A DNA stretch of 9,981 nucleotides from JACKHA01 sp041401985 (GCA_041401985.1 JAWKTE010000035.1:1-9981), one strand, 5' to 3'. Positions 1 through 6,499 are shown, counted from the first letter of the stretch. Notes: generated from the sequence alone by a model not told the origin. Numbers and translations are program-made.

Positions 1-1
1 C

Positions 2-889
2 CGGGAGAACCGCCCCGAGGTGGCGTTCGCGTCCCGGATCTGGCTGCAGGACGGCTACGCGCTGGCGGATGGATACGAGGGCCGCGTTGGTGCGGCCTAC
101 GGCGCGGCGTTCGAGTCCATCGACTTCGGCGCGAGTCCCGACCGGGCCCGCCGCGATGTCAATGGTTGGATCGAGGACCAGACCCACGACCGCATCCAGA
201 ACCTGCTGCCCGAGGGCAGCGTGACGGAGCAGACCCGCCTGATCCTGTCCAACGCGGTGTACCTCAACGCGACCTGGAGGCGCCAGTTCGACGCGGACGA
301 CACGCGCGACGGGGCGTTCACGCTCGCGGACGGAACGCGGGTCCAGACGCCGATGATGCACCAGACGGGCTACTTCCGCCATCGCGTGACGCGACGCCAC
401 GAGGCCGTCGAGATGCCCTACGTCGGCACCGATCTGGCGATGCTCGTGGTGATGCCCACGCGCGGCTCGCTGGAGGACTTCGAGGCGTCGCTCGACGCCG
501 CGGCCTGGGCTGAGATCGTCGACGGGCTTGGAGGCGGCGAGGTGATCCTCACGATGCCGAAGTTCGAGCAGGAGCAGATGGCCGACGTGGGCGCCTCGCT
601 GCGGGCGATGGGCATGGAGCGGGCCTTCACGCCCGACGCGGAGTTCGGGCGGATGGTCTCGCACGAGCCGGTGATGATCGGCGGCGTGTTCCACGGGGCG
701 TTCATCCGCGTGGACGAGGCTGGCACCGAGGCGGCCGCGGCGACGGCGATTGGGATGGTCGGCTCGGCGGCCCCCGGCGAGAGGCCGCGACCGGCCCGGA
801 TCACGATCGACAAGCCGTTCCTGTTCGCGATCCGGGACACAACCACCGGCGCGATCGTGTTCCTGGGGCGGGTGACGGACCCGCGGTAG
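2..889 (+). CDS. Serpin-family protease inhibitor, 5' end cut off by window edge
   Basis: The frame is open from the left edge, so the start and any signal peptide lie outside; about 295 residues are visible of a family usually near 370-420. Serpins inhibit proteases by a suicide mechanism in which the cleaved reactive-centre loop inserts into a beta sheet. Visible serpin marks are the conserved NAVYLNATW strand (251-277), the FHGAFIRVDEAGTEAAAATA segment whose small-residue hinge GTEAAAATA (722-748) matches the pattern of inhibitory rather than non-inhibitory serpins, and the C-terminal KPFLFAIRDTTTGAIVFLGRV core strand (from 811). Counting from the hinge puts the scissile P1 residue near the Ser/Ala of the GSAAP stretch, which would suit an elastase-like protease, but the loop is a few residues longer than in alpha-1-antitrypsin, so P1 is uncertain. 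It converges on argS with a 35-base gap. The family call is firm; the target protease is unknown. Confidence 0.93.
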   Translation, partial: RENRPEVAFASRIWLQDGYALADGYEGRVGAAYGAAFESIDFGASPDRARRDVNGWIEDQTHDRIQNLLPEGSVTEQTRLILSNAVYLNATWRRQFDADDTRDGAFTLADGTRVQTPMMHQTGYFRHRVTRRHEAVEMPYVGTDLAMLVVMPTRGSLEDFEASLDAAAWAEIVDGLGGGEVILTMPKFEQEQMADVGASLRAMGMERAFTPDAEFGRMVSHEPVMIGGVFHGAFIRVDEAGTEAAAATAIGMVGSAAPGERPRPARITIDKPFLFAIRDTTTGAIVFLGRVTDPR

Positions 890-917
890 CATCGCGGCTC
901 GTTACGCTCGCGAATGC
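889..917. terminator. Possible bidirectional terminator between convergent serpin and argS
   Basis: GCATCGCG (889-896) can pair with CGCGAATGC (909-917), giving an 8-bp stem with one bulged base and a 12-base loop. It fills the short gap between the two convergent stop codons, where a shared terminator would be expected. There is no clear U-tract on either strand, so it is only a candidate. Confidence 0.35.
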
Positions 918-924
918 CACATCG

Positions 925-2856
925 CTACATCCGCTCCAGTGTCGGGATCCCAACGCTCTGGAGTGCATCGCCCAGCACCCGCCCGGTCAGCCCGCACAGA
1001 CGCAGACGCGACAGGCGCGTCGCCTCGTCGCCCGCCTTCAGCACCGGGCACGCGTCGTAGAACGACGAGTACAGGCTCGCCAGTTCGTACGCGAACGCGC
1101 AGACCCGGTGCGGCTCGCACGACTCGGCCGCCGCAGCCAGCACCGCCGGATACGTCAACAGGTGCAGGGCCAGCGCCTTCTCGAAAGGCTCGGTGATCAG
1201 GATCGGGGCCTTGGCCAACGCCTCATCGCTCGGCAGCGTCCCGGCCTCCGCCGCCTGGCGGAAGATCCCCTTCACACGCACCAGCGCATACAGCAGATAC
1301 GGCCCCGTGTCGCCCTCGAACGTGATCAGTTTGTCCATCGAGAACACGTAGTCGCGCGTCCGGTCGCCCGACAGGTCGGCGTACTTGATCGCCGCGATGC
1401 CCGCGACCTCGCCGATGCGTGCGGCGTCACCCTCGGGCAGGTCCGGGCTCTTGGCCCGCACGATCGCCCGCCCGCGCTCCACCGCCTCTTCGATGAAGTC
1501 CGCCAGGCGCACGTTCTCGCCGCTGCGGGTCTTGAACGGCGAGCCGTCCTCGCCCAGGATCATCCCGAACGCCGCGTGCTGCAGCACCGCGTCCCGCTCG
1601 GGCCGCTGCTTCTCCGGCTCGGCGACCCGCGCGTACCCGGCCTTGACCGCCGCCCCGAACACCTGGCGGAAGTGCAGGCTCTGGCGGATGTCCACGCAGT
1701 ACACCACCCGCGCGGCTCCCAACTTCTGCACCCGCCGCCGGATCGCCGCGATGTCCGTCGTCGCGTACAGGAACCCGCCGTCGGATTTGCGGATCAGGCA
1801 CGGCTCGGCGATCCCCTCGACGCGGACCACCACCGCCCCCTCGCTCGGCTCCGCGACGCCCCGGGCCAGCAGATCCTCCACAACCGCCCCGAGTTCGTCG
1901 GCGTACGACGACTCGCCCGCCGACGCCTCGGCGGTCACGTTCGCGTGCAGCCGCCCGCAGTTGGCCAGGCAGTCCGCCATCGTCAGGTCGTAGATCCGCT
2001 TCCAGATGGCTTCGACCTCCGGGTCGCGGGCCTGCAGGCGCACCAGCGTCGCCTTGGCCCGCGCGATCGCGTCCTCGGCCCCGCCGACCTGCTCCTCCAG
2101 TTCCGCCGCGGCCTTCGGGCCCAGCCCGAACTTCCGCACCGTCGCCAGGCCCCACTTGTCGGGCGAGGCCTCGCGCTGGGCCTGCTTGTACAGCCGGTCC
2201 AGATCACCGAGCGTGAGCGTGCCGAGCGACAGCCGCCCGGCCGCGGCCTGCTCGCGCACCTTCATCACCACCATCGCGATGTTGAGGCCCCAGTCGCCGA
2301 CGTGGTTCTGGCGGACGACGCGCTGGCCGAGGCGCTCGAACATCCGCGCCACCGCGTCGCCGATGACGGTCGCGCGGATGTGCCCGACGTGCATCTGCTT
2401 GGCCAGGTTCACGCCGCAGAGATCGACGACGACCGTCTCGGGCGACGCGGGCGGCCCGATGCCCAGCGCCGGTGAGTCGAGGCGGCCCAGCAGCGCGCCC
2501 AGCAGGTCGGCCCGCAGGCGGATGTTGATGAAGCCGGGGCCGGCGATGTTCTTGGCCGACACCGGCTCGGCCAGGTCCTCGATGCCGATCTCGGGCGAGT
2601 TGACGGCCGCGACGATCGCCATCGCGACCTCGCGCGGGTTCTTGCCCGCGCCCTTGGCCAGCGCCATCGCGGCGTTGCACTGGAAGTCGCCCAGGTCGGC
2701 CCGCTTCGACGCCTCGAGCCGCGGGTCGGGGGCGTCGCCCTCGACGGGGATATTCAGCGTGGCTGCCGCTGCCCTGATCGCGCGGCTGAAGCGGTCGCGC
2801 AGCATCAAGAGCGGGTCGATGGCATTGGCGGCGGGGTCGTGGGCCGGGGTCGTCAT
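925..2856 (-). CDS. argS: Arginyl-tRNA synthetase (ArgRS), complete, 643 aa
   Basis: Class I aminoacyl-tRNA synthetase that charges tRNA-Arg with arginine using ATP, in the cytoplasm. Domains in order: N-terminal Add-1 domain (about residues 15-115, with ADLGDFQCNAAMALAK); Rossmann catalytic core with the HIGH-type motif HVGH at 156-159 inside NLAKQMHVGHIRAT and the following QNHVGDWG; the EDGSPFKTRSGENVRLADF segment at 436-454, which in ArgRS stands where other class I enzymes have KMSKS; and a DALR-type all-helical anticodon-binding domain (about 520-643) ending SVGIPTLERM. I chose the ATG at 2856 because homology begins just after it. A GTG at 3126 in the same frame would add 90 residues made entirely of the GC-rich repeat cluster, so I reject it. 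There is no Shine-Dalgarno before 2856; a TACCAT box eight bases upstream suggests a leaderless transcript. The kinase gene lies 319 bases upstream on the same strand. Confidence 0.97.
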   Translation of the reverse strand: MTTPAHDPAANAIDPLLMLRDRFSRAIRAAAATLNIPVEGDAPDPRLEASKRADLGDFQCNAAMALAKGAGKNPREVAMAIVAAVNSPEIGIEDLAEPVSAKNIAGPGFINIRLRADLLGALLGRLDSPALGIGPPASPETVVVDLCGVNLAKQMHVGHIRATVIGDAVARMFERLGQRVVRQNHVGDWGLNIAMVVMKVREQAAAGRLSLGTLTLGDLDRLYKQAQREASPDKWGLATVRKFGLGPKAAAELEEQVGGAEDAIARAKATLVRLQARDPEVEAIWKRIYDLTMADCLANCGRLHANVTAEASAGESSYADELGAVVEDLLARGVAEPSEGAVVVRVEGIAEPCLIRKSDGGFLYATTDIAAIRRRVQKLGAARVVYCVDIRQSLHFRQVFGAAVKAGYARVAEPEKQRPERDAVLQHAAFGMILGEDGSPFKTRSGENVRLADFIEEAVERGRAIVRAKSPDLPEGDAARIGEVAGIAAIKYADLSGDRTRDYVFSMDKLITFEGDTGPYLLYALVRVKGIFRQAAEAGTLPSDEALAKAPILITEPFEKALALHLLTYPAVLAAAAESCEPHRVCAFAYELASLYSSFYDACPVLKAGDEATRLSRLRLCGLTGRVLGDALQSVGIPTLERM

Positions 2857-2864
2857 GAGACCCG

Positions 2865-2870
2865 ATGGTA
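2865..2870 (-). promoter_or_regulatory. Candidate -10 box for a leaderless argS mRNA
   Basis: Read on the minus strand, TACCAT (TAnnnT form) ends eight bases before the argS ATG, which would place the transcription start at or next to the A of the start codon. No Shine-Dalgarno sequence is present, and no convincing -35 box is seen 16-18 bases upstream. The kinase gene has the same arrangement. Confidence 0.35.
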
Positions 2871-2924
2871 CGAGGGGTGCGTCGCCCCGCGCCCGCGCGC
2901 GAGCCGGGGCGTCCCCGCCCCGGA

Positions 2925-2997
2925 CACCTTTGGCGTCACGCGAGCCGGGGCGTCCGCGCCCCCAGTCACCTTTGGCGTCACGCGAGCCGGGGCGTCC
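2925..2997. repeat. 31-bp perfect direct repeat, 42-bp period
   Basis: The 31 bases at 2925-2955 (starting CACCTTTGGCGTCACG and ending GGGGCGTCC) recur exactly at 2967-2997, separated by 11 unrelated bases. The repeat is part of the cluster before argS and lies outside any coding region. Confidence 0.9.
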
Positions 2998-3011
2998 CGC
3001 CCCGGTCGAAT

Positions 3012-3077
3012 GAGCCGATCGCGCGAGCGATCGAAGGCAAGCAAACGGAATCTCTCGATCGCTCGCGCGATCGGCTC
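3012..3077. repeat. Perfect 23-bp inverted repeat, 20-base spacer
   Basis: The left arm 3012-3034 (GAGCCGATCGCGCGAGCGAT followed by CGA) is the exact reverse complement of 3055-3077. The spacer 3035-3054 is A-rich. Each arm is also a near-palindrome around GATCGCGCGAGCGATC, so cruciform or alternative hairpin forms are possible. It lacks a U-tract, so it is a structural or protein-binding element at least as plausibly as a terminator. Confidence 0.9.
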
Positions 3078-3142
3078 CACCACCTCGTCCGAGCCGAAGT
3101 TGAAACGGGTGCGAGTTGCGCGTCATGCCAGATCGAGACGGA

Positions 3143-3162
3143 CCGGGGCGGGGACGCCCCGG
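3143..3162 (-). terminator. Possible terminator hairpin after the kinase gene
   Basis: CCGGGGC (3143-3149) pairs with GCCCCGG (3156-3162) around a six-base loop, 13 bases past the kinase stop on the minus strand. The stem is all G-C, but only scattered Ts follow, so efficient intrinsic termination is doubtful. The same hairpin belongs to the repeat family of this spacer, so it may be a mobile repeat rather than a dedicated terminator. Confidence 0.35.
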
Positions 3163-3175
3163 CTCGCGAATCGGC

Positions 3176-4954
3176 TCACTTGCGCTTGCCCAGCATCCGC
3201 TGCATCCACGACGCCTTCTGCGGCGGGTCCGCGAACGCGTTCGGAGCCTCCTCCTCCCGCGCCGCCGGGATCGCCGTCTGGCTCGACGATGCGGTCACCC
3301 CAGCCGCCCCGAACGTCGTCGTCGCGTCTGAGTCCGCGTGCCCGCGCGACCGGGCCGCCCACATCGCCGACGCCTGCATGTCGATCGCCACGCCCGTGCC
3401 CTCGGCGTAGCAACGCGACAGCGCGTGCATCGCCTCGGTGCTCTCGTTCCGGGCCGCGGCCTGGAGCCAGTTCACGCCCGCCGGCGGATCGGGGTCGATC
3501 CCGACGCCATCAAGCAGCCGCATCCCGAATCGGAACTGGGCCGGGGCGTACCCGCCCTCGGCGGCCTGCTTGAGAAGCGCCGTCGCGTACTGCTTGTCGA
3601 TCGACACGCCGTGCCCCTGGTCGAGGCACTCGGCCAGCCGCGACAGCGCGATCGGGTCGCCCGCGTTTGCCGCCTGCTGGTACCAATACACCGCCGTCGC
3701 CCAGTCGGGCCGCCCGTCCCGCCCGCGCCGGGCCCGCTCGGCCAGCACCAGTTGGGCTCCGGTGTCGCCCTGCTCGGCCCGTTGCTCGGTGCTGCTCGAA
3801 TGGCGGCGTGTGCCCGTGCCCGTGCCGGGGTCACGCGGGCCCTCGGGCGCCTCACGCACAGGCGGCGGCTTAGGCACCAGCGTCCGCGATGCCGCCGGGA
3901 TCTGCGTGGCCATCGAGCCCGGGATCATCGTCCGCGACGACGCGCCGGGGATCATCGTCCTGGCCCCGAATCCGTGGCTGATCGCCCCCGCCGGCGGCTC
4001 GACCCCCAGCGCCGCCGCCAGCGACGCGATGAACTCGCTTGCGCTGGGCGGACGCCCCTGCGGGCGTTTGGACATCACCGATTGCAGCACCCGGTTCGCC
4101 GCCGCGCCGATCGAGCCGATCTCGTCGGGCATGCGGCTCTTGATCTGCTGGAAGATGTCGCCGTGCGCGAACGGCGGCGTGCCCGCCAGCATCTCGTACA
4201 CCGTCACGCCGAACGAGTAGATGTCGTCGCTGGGCGACGGGCGCTCGCCCTCGACGTGCTGCGGGCTCATGTACTTGGGCGTGCCGGCCTGGGGCGTCGG
4301 GCCATCGGTTCTCGGGGCCACCTGCGAGAGCGACGACTGCACCTCGAACGCGATGCCGAAGTCGGTCAGGTACGCGCGGTTGTCCTCATCCAGCAGGATG
4401 TTCGCGGGCTTGATGTCGCGGTGCAGCAGCGGCGGGCGCAGCGCGTGGGCCTGGTCGATCGCCCCGGCGATCGGGGCCGCGATCGCGATGACCTCGGGCG
4501 CGTCCAGCCCCAGCGGGTGCTCGGCGATGACCTCCGCCAGCGACCGTCCCGCGATCAGTTGCATGACCAGGAACGCGACACGCCCGTCGCTGGTGTCCTG
4601 GTCGAACGTGTACAGGCGGACGACGTTGGGGTGCGTCAGCGTCTGGGCCGCCAGGGCCTCGCGCTTCAGGCGGGTCACGGCCGCCGGCTCGCGCGAGATC
4701 TCGTCCGGCAGCACCTTGATCGCGACCGTCGTCTCCATCTCCAGGTCCGACGCGCGGTACACGTCGCCCTGCCCGCCCCCGCCGATCCACGAGTCCAGGC
4801 GGTACCGCTCCCGCAGCACCGAGCCGATGCCCACCCGCTTGGCCTTGGGCACCAGCACCGTTCGTTCTGGAGGCGGGCCGAAGCCACGACTGACCGAATC
4901 GGACGTCCGATCGGCCTGGGCGTGGTCCCGGTCTGCGCGAGGGGGTTCCCCCAT
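3176..4954 (-). CDS. Ser/Thr protein kinase (PknB type) fused to Sel1-like repeats, 592 aa
   Basis: Hanks-type kinase expected to phosphorylate Ser/Thr on cytoplasmic proteins. Residues counted from the ATG at 4954: glycine loop IGGGGQGDVY 57-66, ATP-binding Lys80 in VAIK, probable alpha-C Glu99, catalytic HRDIKPAN 178-185 (Asp180), DFG 198-200, GTPKYMSPQ 224-232 and DIYSFGVTVYEM 244-255; all catalytic residues are present. The APE glutamate position is Gln232. A low-complexity linker (about 320-395) carries repeated R-T-x-[IV]-P motifs. Residues about 395-540 are Sel1-like helical repeats (AVYWYQQAANAGDPIALSRL, ALLKQAAEGGYAPAQFRFG, and a third at 495-530), usually protein-interaction surfaces. 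No transmembrane helix is visible, unlike classical PknB. An in-frame GTG at 5005 would add 17 residues; I prefer the ATG. No Shine-Dalgarno; a TACCCT box lies eight bases upstream. The substrate is unknown. Confidence 0.93.
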   Translation of the reverse strand: MGEPPRADRDHAQADRTSDSVSRGFGPPPERTVLVPKAKRVGIGSVLRERYRLDSWIGGGGQGDVYRASDLEMETTVAIKVLPDEISREPAAVTRLKREALAAQTLTHPNVVRLYTFDQDTSDGRVAFLVMQLIAGRSLAEVIAEHPLGLDAPEVIAIAAPIAGAIDQAHALRPPLLHRDIKPANILLDEDNRAYLTDFGIAFEVQSSLSQVAPRTDGPTPQAGTPKYMSPQHVEGERPSPSDDIYSFGVTVYEMLAGTPPFAHGDIFQQIKSRMPDEIGSIGAAANRVLQSVMSKRPQGRPPSASEFIASLAAALGVEPPAGAISHGFGARTMIPGASSRTMIPGSMATQIPAASRTLVPKPPPVREAPEGPRDPGTGTGTRRHSSSTEQRAEQGDTGAQLVLAERARRGRDGRPDWATAVYWYQQAANAGDPIALSRLAECLDQGHGVSIDKQYATALLKQAAEGGYAPAQFRFGMRLLDGVGIDPDPPAGVNWLQAAARNESTEAMHALSRCYAEGTGVAIDMQASAMWAARSRGHADSDATTTFGAAGVTASSSQTAIPAAREEEAPNAFADPPQKASWMQRMLGKRK

Positions 4955-4962
4955 GATCCGTG

Positions 4963-4968
4963 AGGGTA
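4963..4968 (-). promoter_or_regulatory. Candidate -10 box for a leaderless kinase mRNA
   Basis: On the minus strand TACCCT (TAnnnT form) ends exactly eight bases before the ATG at 4954, the same spacing as at argS. No Shine-Dalgarno precedes the ATG and no good -35 box is seen. The match supports, but does not prove, leaderless transcription and the ATG start choice. Confidence 0.35.
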
Positions 4969-5139
4969 TCACAGGGTCGGGATCGCGCGGCCCCGATTGC
5001 GCCACTTGGGTGCCGGGGCACGCCGATTCCGGGCCAGAGCGGTCACACCCTTCCCAGTTTCGCGCCGTTCTCGGGCGGACAGCCGCGATCCGGACACACG
5101 GTCCGGGTTCAGGAGCGCGTCCTCACCCCAGAATGAACG

Positions 5140-5171
5140 CCGGCAAGCGGGGGATGAACCCCGCTCGCCGG
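5140..5171 (-). terminator. Strong hairpin terminator after the dockerin-protein gene
   Basis: CCGGC-AA-GCGGGG (5140-5152) pairs with CCCCGC-TC-GCCGG (5159-5171) around a GATGAA loop, with one 2x2 internal mismatch: 11 G-C pairs in all. It begins 66 bases past the stop of the minus-strand gene ending at 5238. On that strand CGTTCATTCT follows, a weak T-rich tail. The rest of the 4955-5237 spacer shows no gene. Confidence 0.6.
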
Positions 5172-5237
5172 ACGTAAGGAGGGTCAGTTGTGAATCGCTG
5201 GCTGGCGTGACGTGCCCAGCGGCGACCCCCGCCCGGA

Positions 5238-6488
5238 TCAGCACCCGGCCGCGAAGATCGCCAGGTAGTAGAAGAAGTCGTCGTTGGTGATCACGCCGTT
5301 CGGCACGCCGTAGCCCGGCTGGCCCATGATCGCCCCGGTCGTCAGGTCGCACACCGCGACATTGCCCGCGGCGAACTCGGCCAGGAAGTAGAAGAAGTCG
5401 TCGTTGTTCAGCGTGCCGTTCGGGACGCCGTAGCCCGGCTGGCCGGCGATGGCGCCGGTGCTCAGATCGGGCTGGCAGGACGCGCCGAGTTCGACGCGCC
5501 ACCCGCCCGCGCCGGGGACCAGGAACGAGAACCCGGCGATGACGGTGCCGTCGTCGGAGATTGCGGTGGGGGTGTTCAGATTCGCGCCCACCGGCAGAGG
5601 CACGCCGCGAGCGTTCAGGTAGTCCTCGATCCGCTCGATGCCGTTGGCCTGGGTCCAGACGAACCCGGCGCGGCTGGTCAGGAACGACGAGAAGCCGACG
5701 GCGATCGTGCCGTCGTCCGAAACATCGGTGACGATCGAGACCTGCGTGAAGCCGGGGATGGTGCCGACGCGGGTGACCCCCCCGGGCGCAAGGACCCAGC
5801 CGCCGCCGGAGGAGCCGCCGCCCGAACCGCACATCACATCGCCCGCGCTGTTGATGCTCATGACCTCGCCGAGGCCGGCGTTGGCGCCGTCGACCAGCAG
5901 TTGCTGCACGCCGTTCGTCCAGGTCGCGCCCTGACGGAAGCCGGTGCTGCTGTCCTGCCACCCGGCGACGATCGTGCCGTCGCCATTGACGCAGTTGGCG
6001 CGGCTGGAGCGAGTCGCCACCGTGGTGCCGAGGCTGACCAGCCCGTTGGTCTGGGTCCACACGACCGCCTCGGCCTGGTTCGACGTGACCCAGGACAGGC
6101 CGACGACGTGCGAGCCGGTGTCGCTGATGCCGTAGCCGCTGCTCAGGCTGTTGCCGCTGATCCCGCCGAGGAAGCCCAGGGGCATCCAGGTGGTGCCGCC
6201 CTGCCAGAGGGCCATCTCGGTGAACGAGGCCATGCCGTTGTTGGCGGTGCCGCCGATGGCGGTGCCATCGCGCGAGACGCAGGCCTGCCCGCCGCTGCCG
6301 CCCCCGCCGAGGTCAACCAGGCCGTCGGCCTCGGTCCAGCGGGCATAGCCGGTGCCCCCGTTTCCGACAATGACGGCCCCGTCGCCGGACATCGACGTGA
6401 CCTGGATCGCCCCGAGCGGCGTGTACGAGGGCTGGGCCAGCGCGGCAGAGCCGGCGGCGAGCACGAGAGCGATGGCAGCGGTCTTCAT
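5238..6488 (-). CDS. Secreted HAF-repeat protein with GC-type dockerin C-terminus, 416 aa
   Basis: Start chosen at the ATG at 6488, preceded by GGAGG six bases upstream and followed by a clear signal peptide (MKTAAIALVLAAGSAALA, likely cut before Gln19). The frame stays open to 8471, but that extension is antisense to the next gene. Residues about 30-334 form seven imperfect units, each with an S-x-D-G-T-x-x-x-G turn (at 33, 71, 121, 167, 212, 256, 310) followed by a W-containing strand such as AVVWTQTNGLVSLG; this is the pattern of HAF-type extracellular repeats and could fold as a seven-bladed propeller (inference). The C-terminus (338-416) has two near-identical units, D-[LST]-T-G-A-I-x-G-QPGYGVPNG-x-NDDFF-x-FAAG, the GC-type dockerin found on exported Phycisphaerae proteins, ending in Cys416. 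Role probably surface or matrix; no enzyme motif is visible. Divergent from the gene at 6774. Confidence 0.88.
   Translation of the reverse strand: MKTAAIALVLAAGSAALAQPSYTPLGAIQVTSMSGDGAVIVGNGGTGYARWTEADGLVDLGGGGSGGQACVSRDGTAIGGTANNGMASFTEMALWQGGTTWMPLGFLGGISGNSLSSGYGISDTGSHVVGLSWVTSNQAEAVVWTQTNGLVSLGTTVATRSSRANCVNGDGTIVAGWQDSSTGFRQGATWTNGVQQLLVDGANAGLGEVMSINSAGDVMCGSGGGSSGGGWVLAPGGVTRVGTIPGFTQVSIVTDVSDDGTIAVGFSSFLTSRAGFVWTQANGIERIEDYLNARGVPLPVGANLNTPTAISDDGTVIAGFSFLVPGAGGWRVELGASCQPDLSTGAIAGQPGYGVPNGTLNNDDFFYFLAEFAAGNVAVCDLTTGAIMGQPGYGVPNGVITNDDFFYYLAIFAAGC
5241..5468 (-). repeat. Coding tandem repeat, 120-bp period (GC-type dockerin units)
   Basis: Codons 341-380 (5349-5468) and 381-416 (5241-5348) encode two almost identical dockerin-like units, and the DNA is also very similar, for example GAAGAAGTCGTCGTTG at 5271 and 5391. 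The conserved NG-x4-NDDFF segment resembles the calcium-loop plus helix of dockerins. High nucleotide identity suggests recent duplication or gene conversion with other copies in the genome. Confidence 0.85.
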
Positions 6489-6494
6489 GTGGAT

Positions 6495-6499
6495 CCTCC
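6495..6499 (-). promoter_or_regulatory. Ribosome binding site fixing the start at 6488
   Basis: GGAGG on the minus strand lies six bases before the ATG at 6488. It settles the start in a frame that stays open for nearly 2 kb further upstream. Confidence 0.8.

Larger units (their letters stand above)
2857..3175. repeat. Gene-free repeat cluster upstream of argS
   Basis: No plausible gene lies here; the open frames are low-complexity Arg/Gly/Ala/Pro products of repeats. A unit reading CGCGAGCCGGGGCGTCC occurs at 2898, at 2981 and, with a changed start of context, across 2939-2955. The 26-bp version at 2898-2923 is repeated perfectly in inverted orientation at 3143-3168; the 2981-3005 copy lacks one C. 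Each full unit is itself a small hairpin (CCGGGGC paired with GCCCCGG). Between the outer inverted copies sits a perfect 23-bp inverted repeat (3012-3034 and 3055-3077). This resembles a REP or BIME-like extragenic repeat cluster. There are no transposase remnants or target-site duplications that I can see. Confidence 0.8.

Noticed and set aside
1108..2475. 455-residue open frame on the plus strand across argS
   Set aside because: Arg/His/Leu-rich shadow frame opposite a conserved housekeeping gene, as expected at very high GC.
2925..2997. CRISPR array
   Set aside because: Only two exact repeat copies with an 11-base gap, no spacers of regular length and no cas genes.
2857..3126. N-terminal 90-residue extension of argS from a GTG at 3126
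   Set aside because: The added sequence is the translation of the intergenic repeats (GRPGSRDAKG twice) and has no ArgRS homology; normal ArgRS sequence starts just after the ATG at 2856.
3338..4963. 541-residue open frame on the plus strand across the kinase gene
   Set aside because: Arg/His-rich shadow with no domain or start signal; the kinase on the other strand has complete catalytic motifs.
5175..5210. Perfect AAGGAGG followed by GTG and a six-codon frame ending TGA on the plus strand (5176-5210)
   Set aside because: It lies in the spacer beside the minus-strand terminator, encodes only six residues, and no gene follows on that strand; most likely chance.
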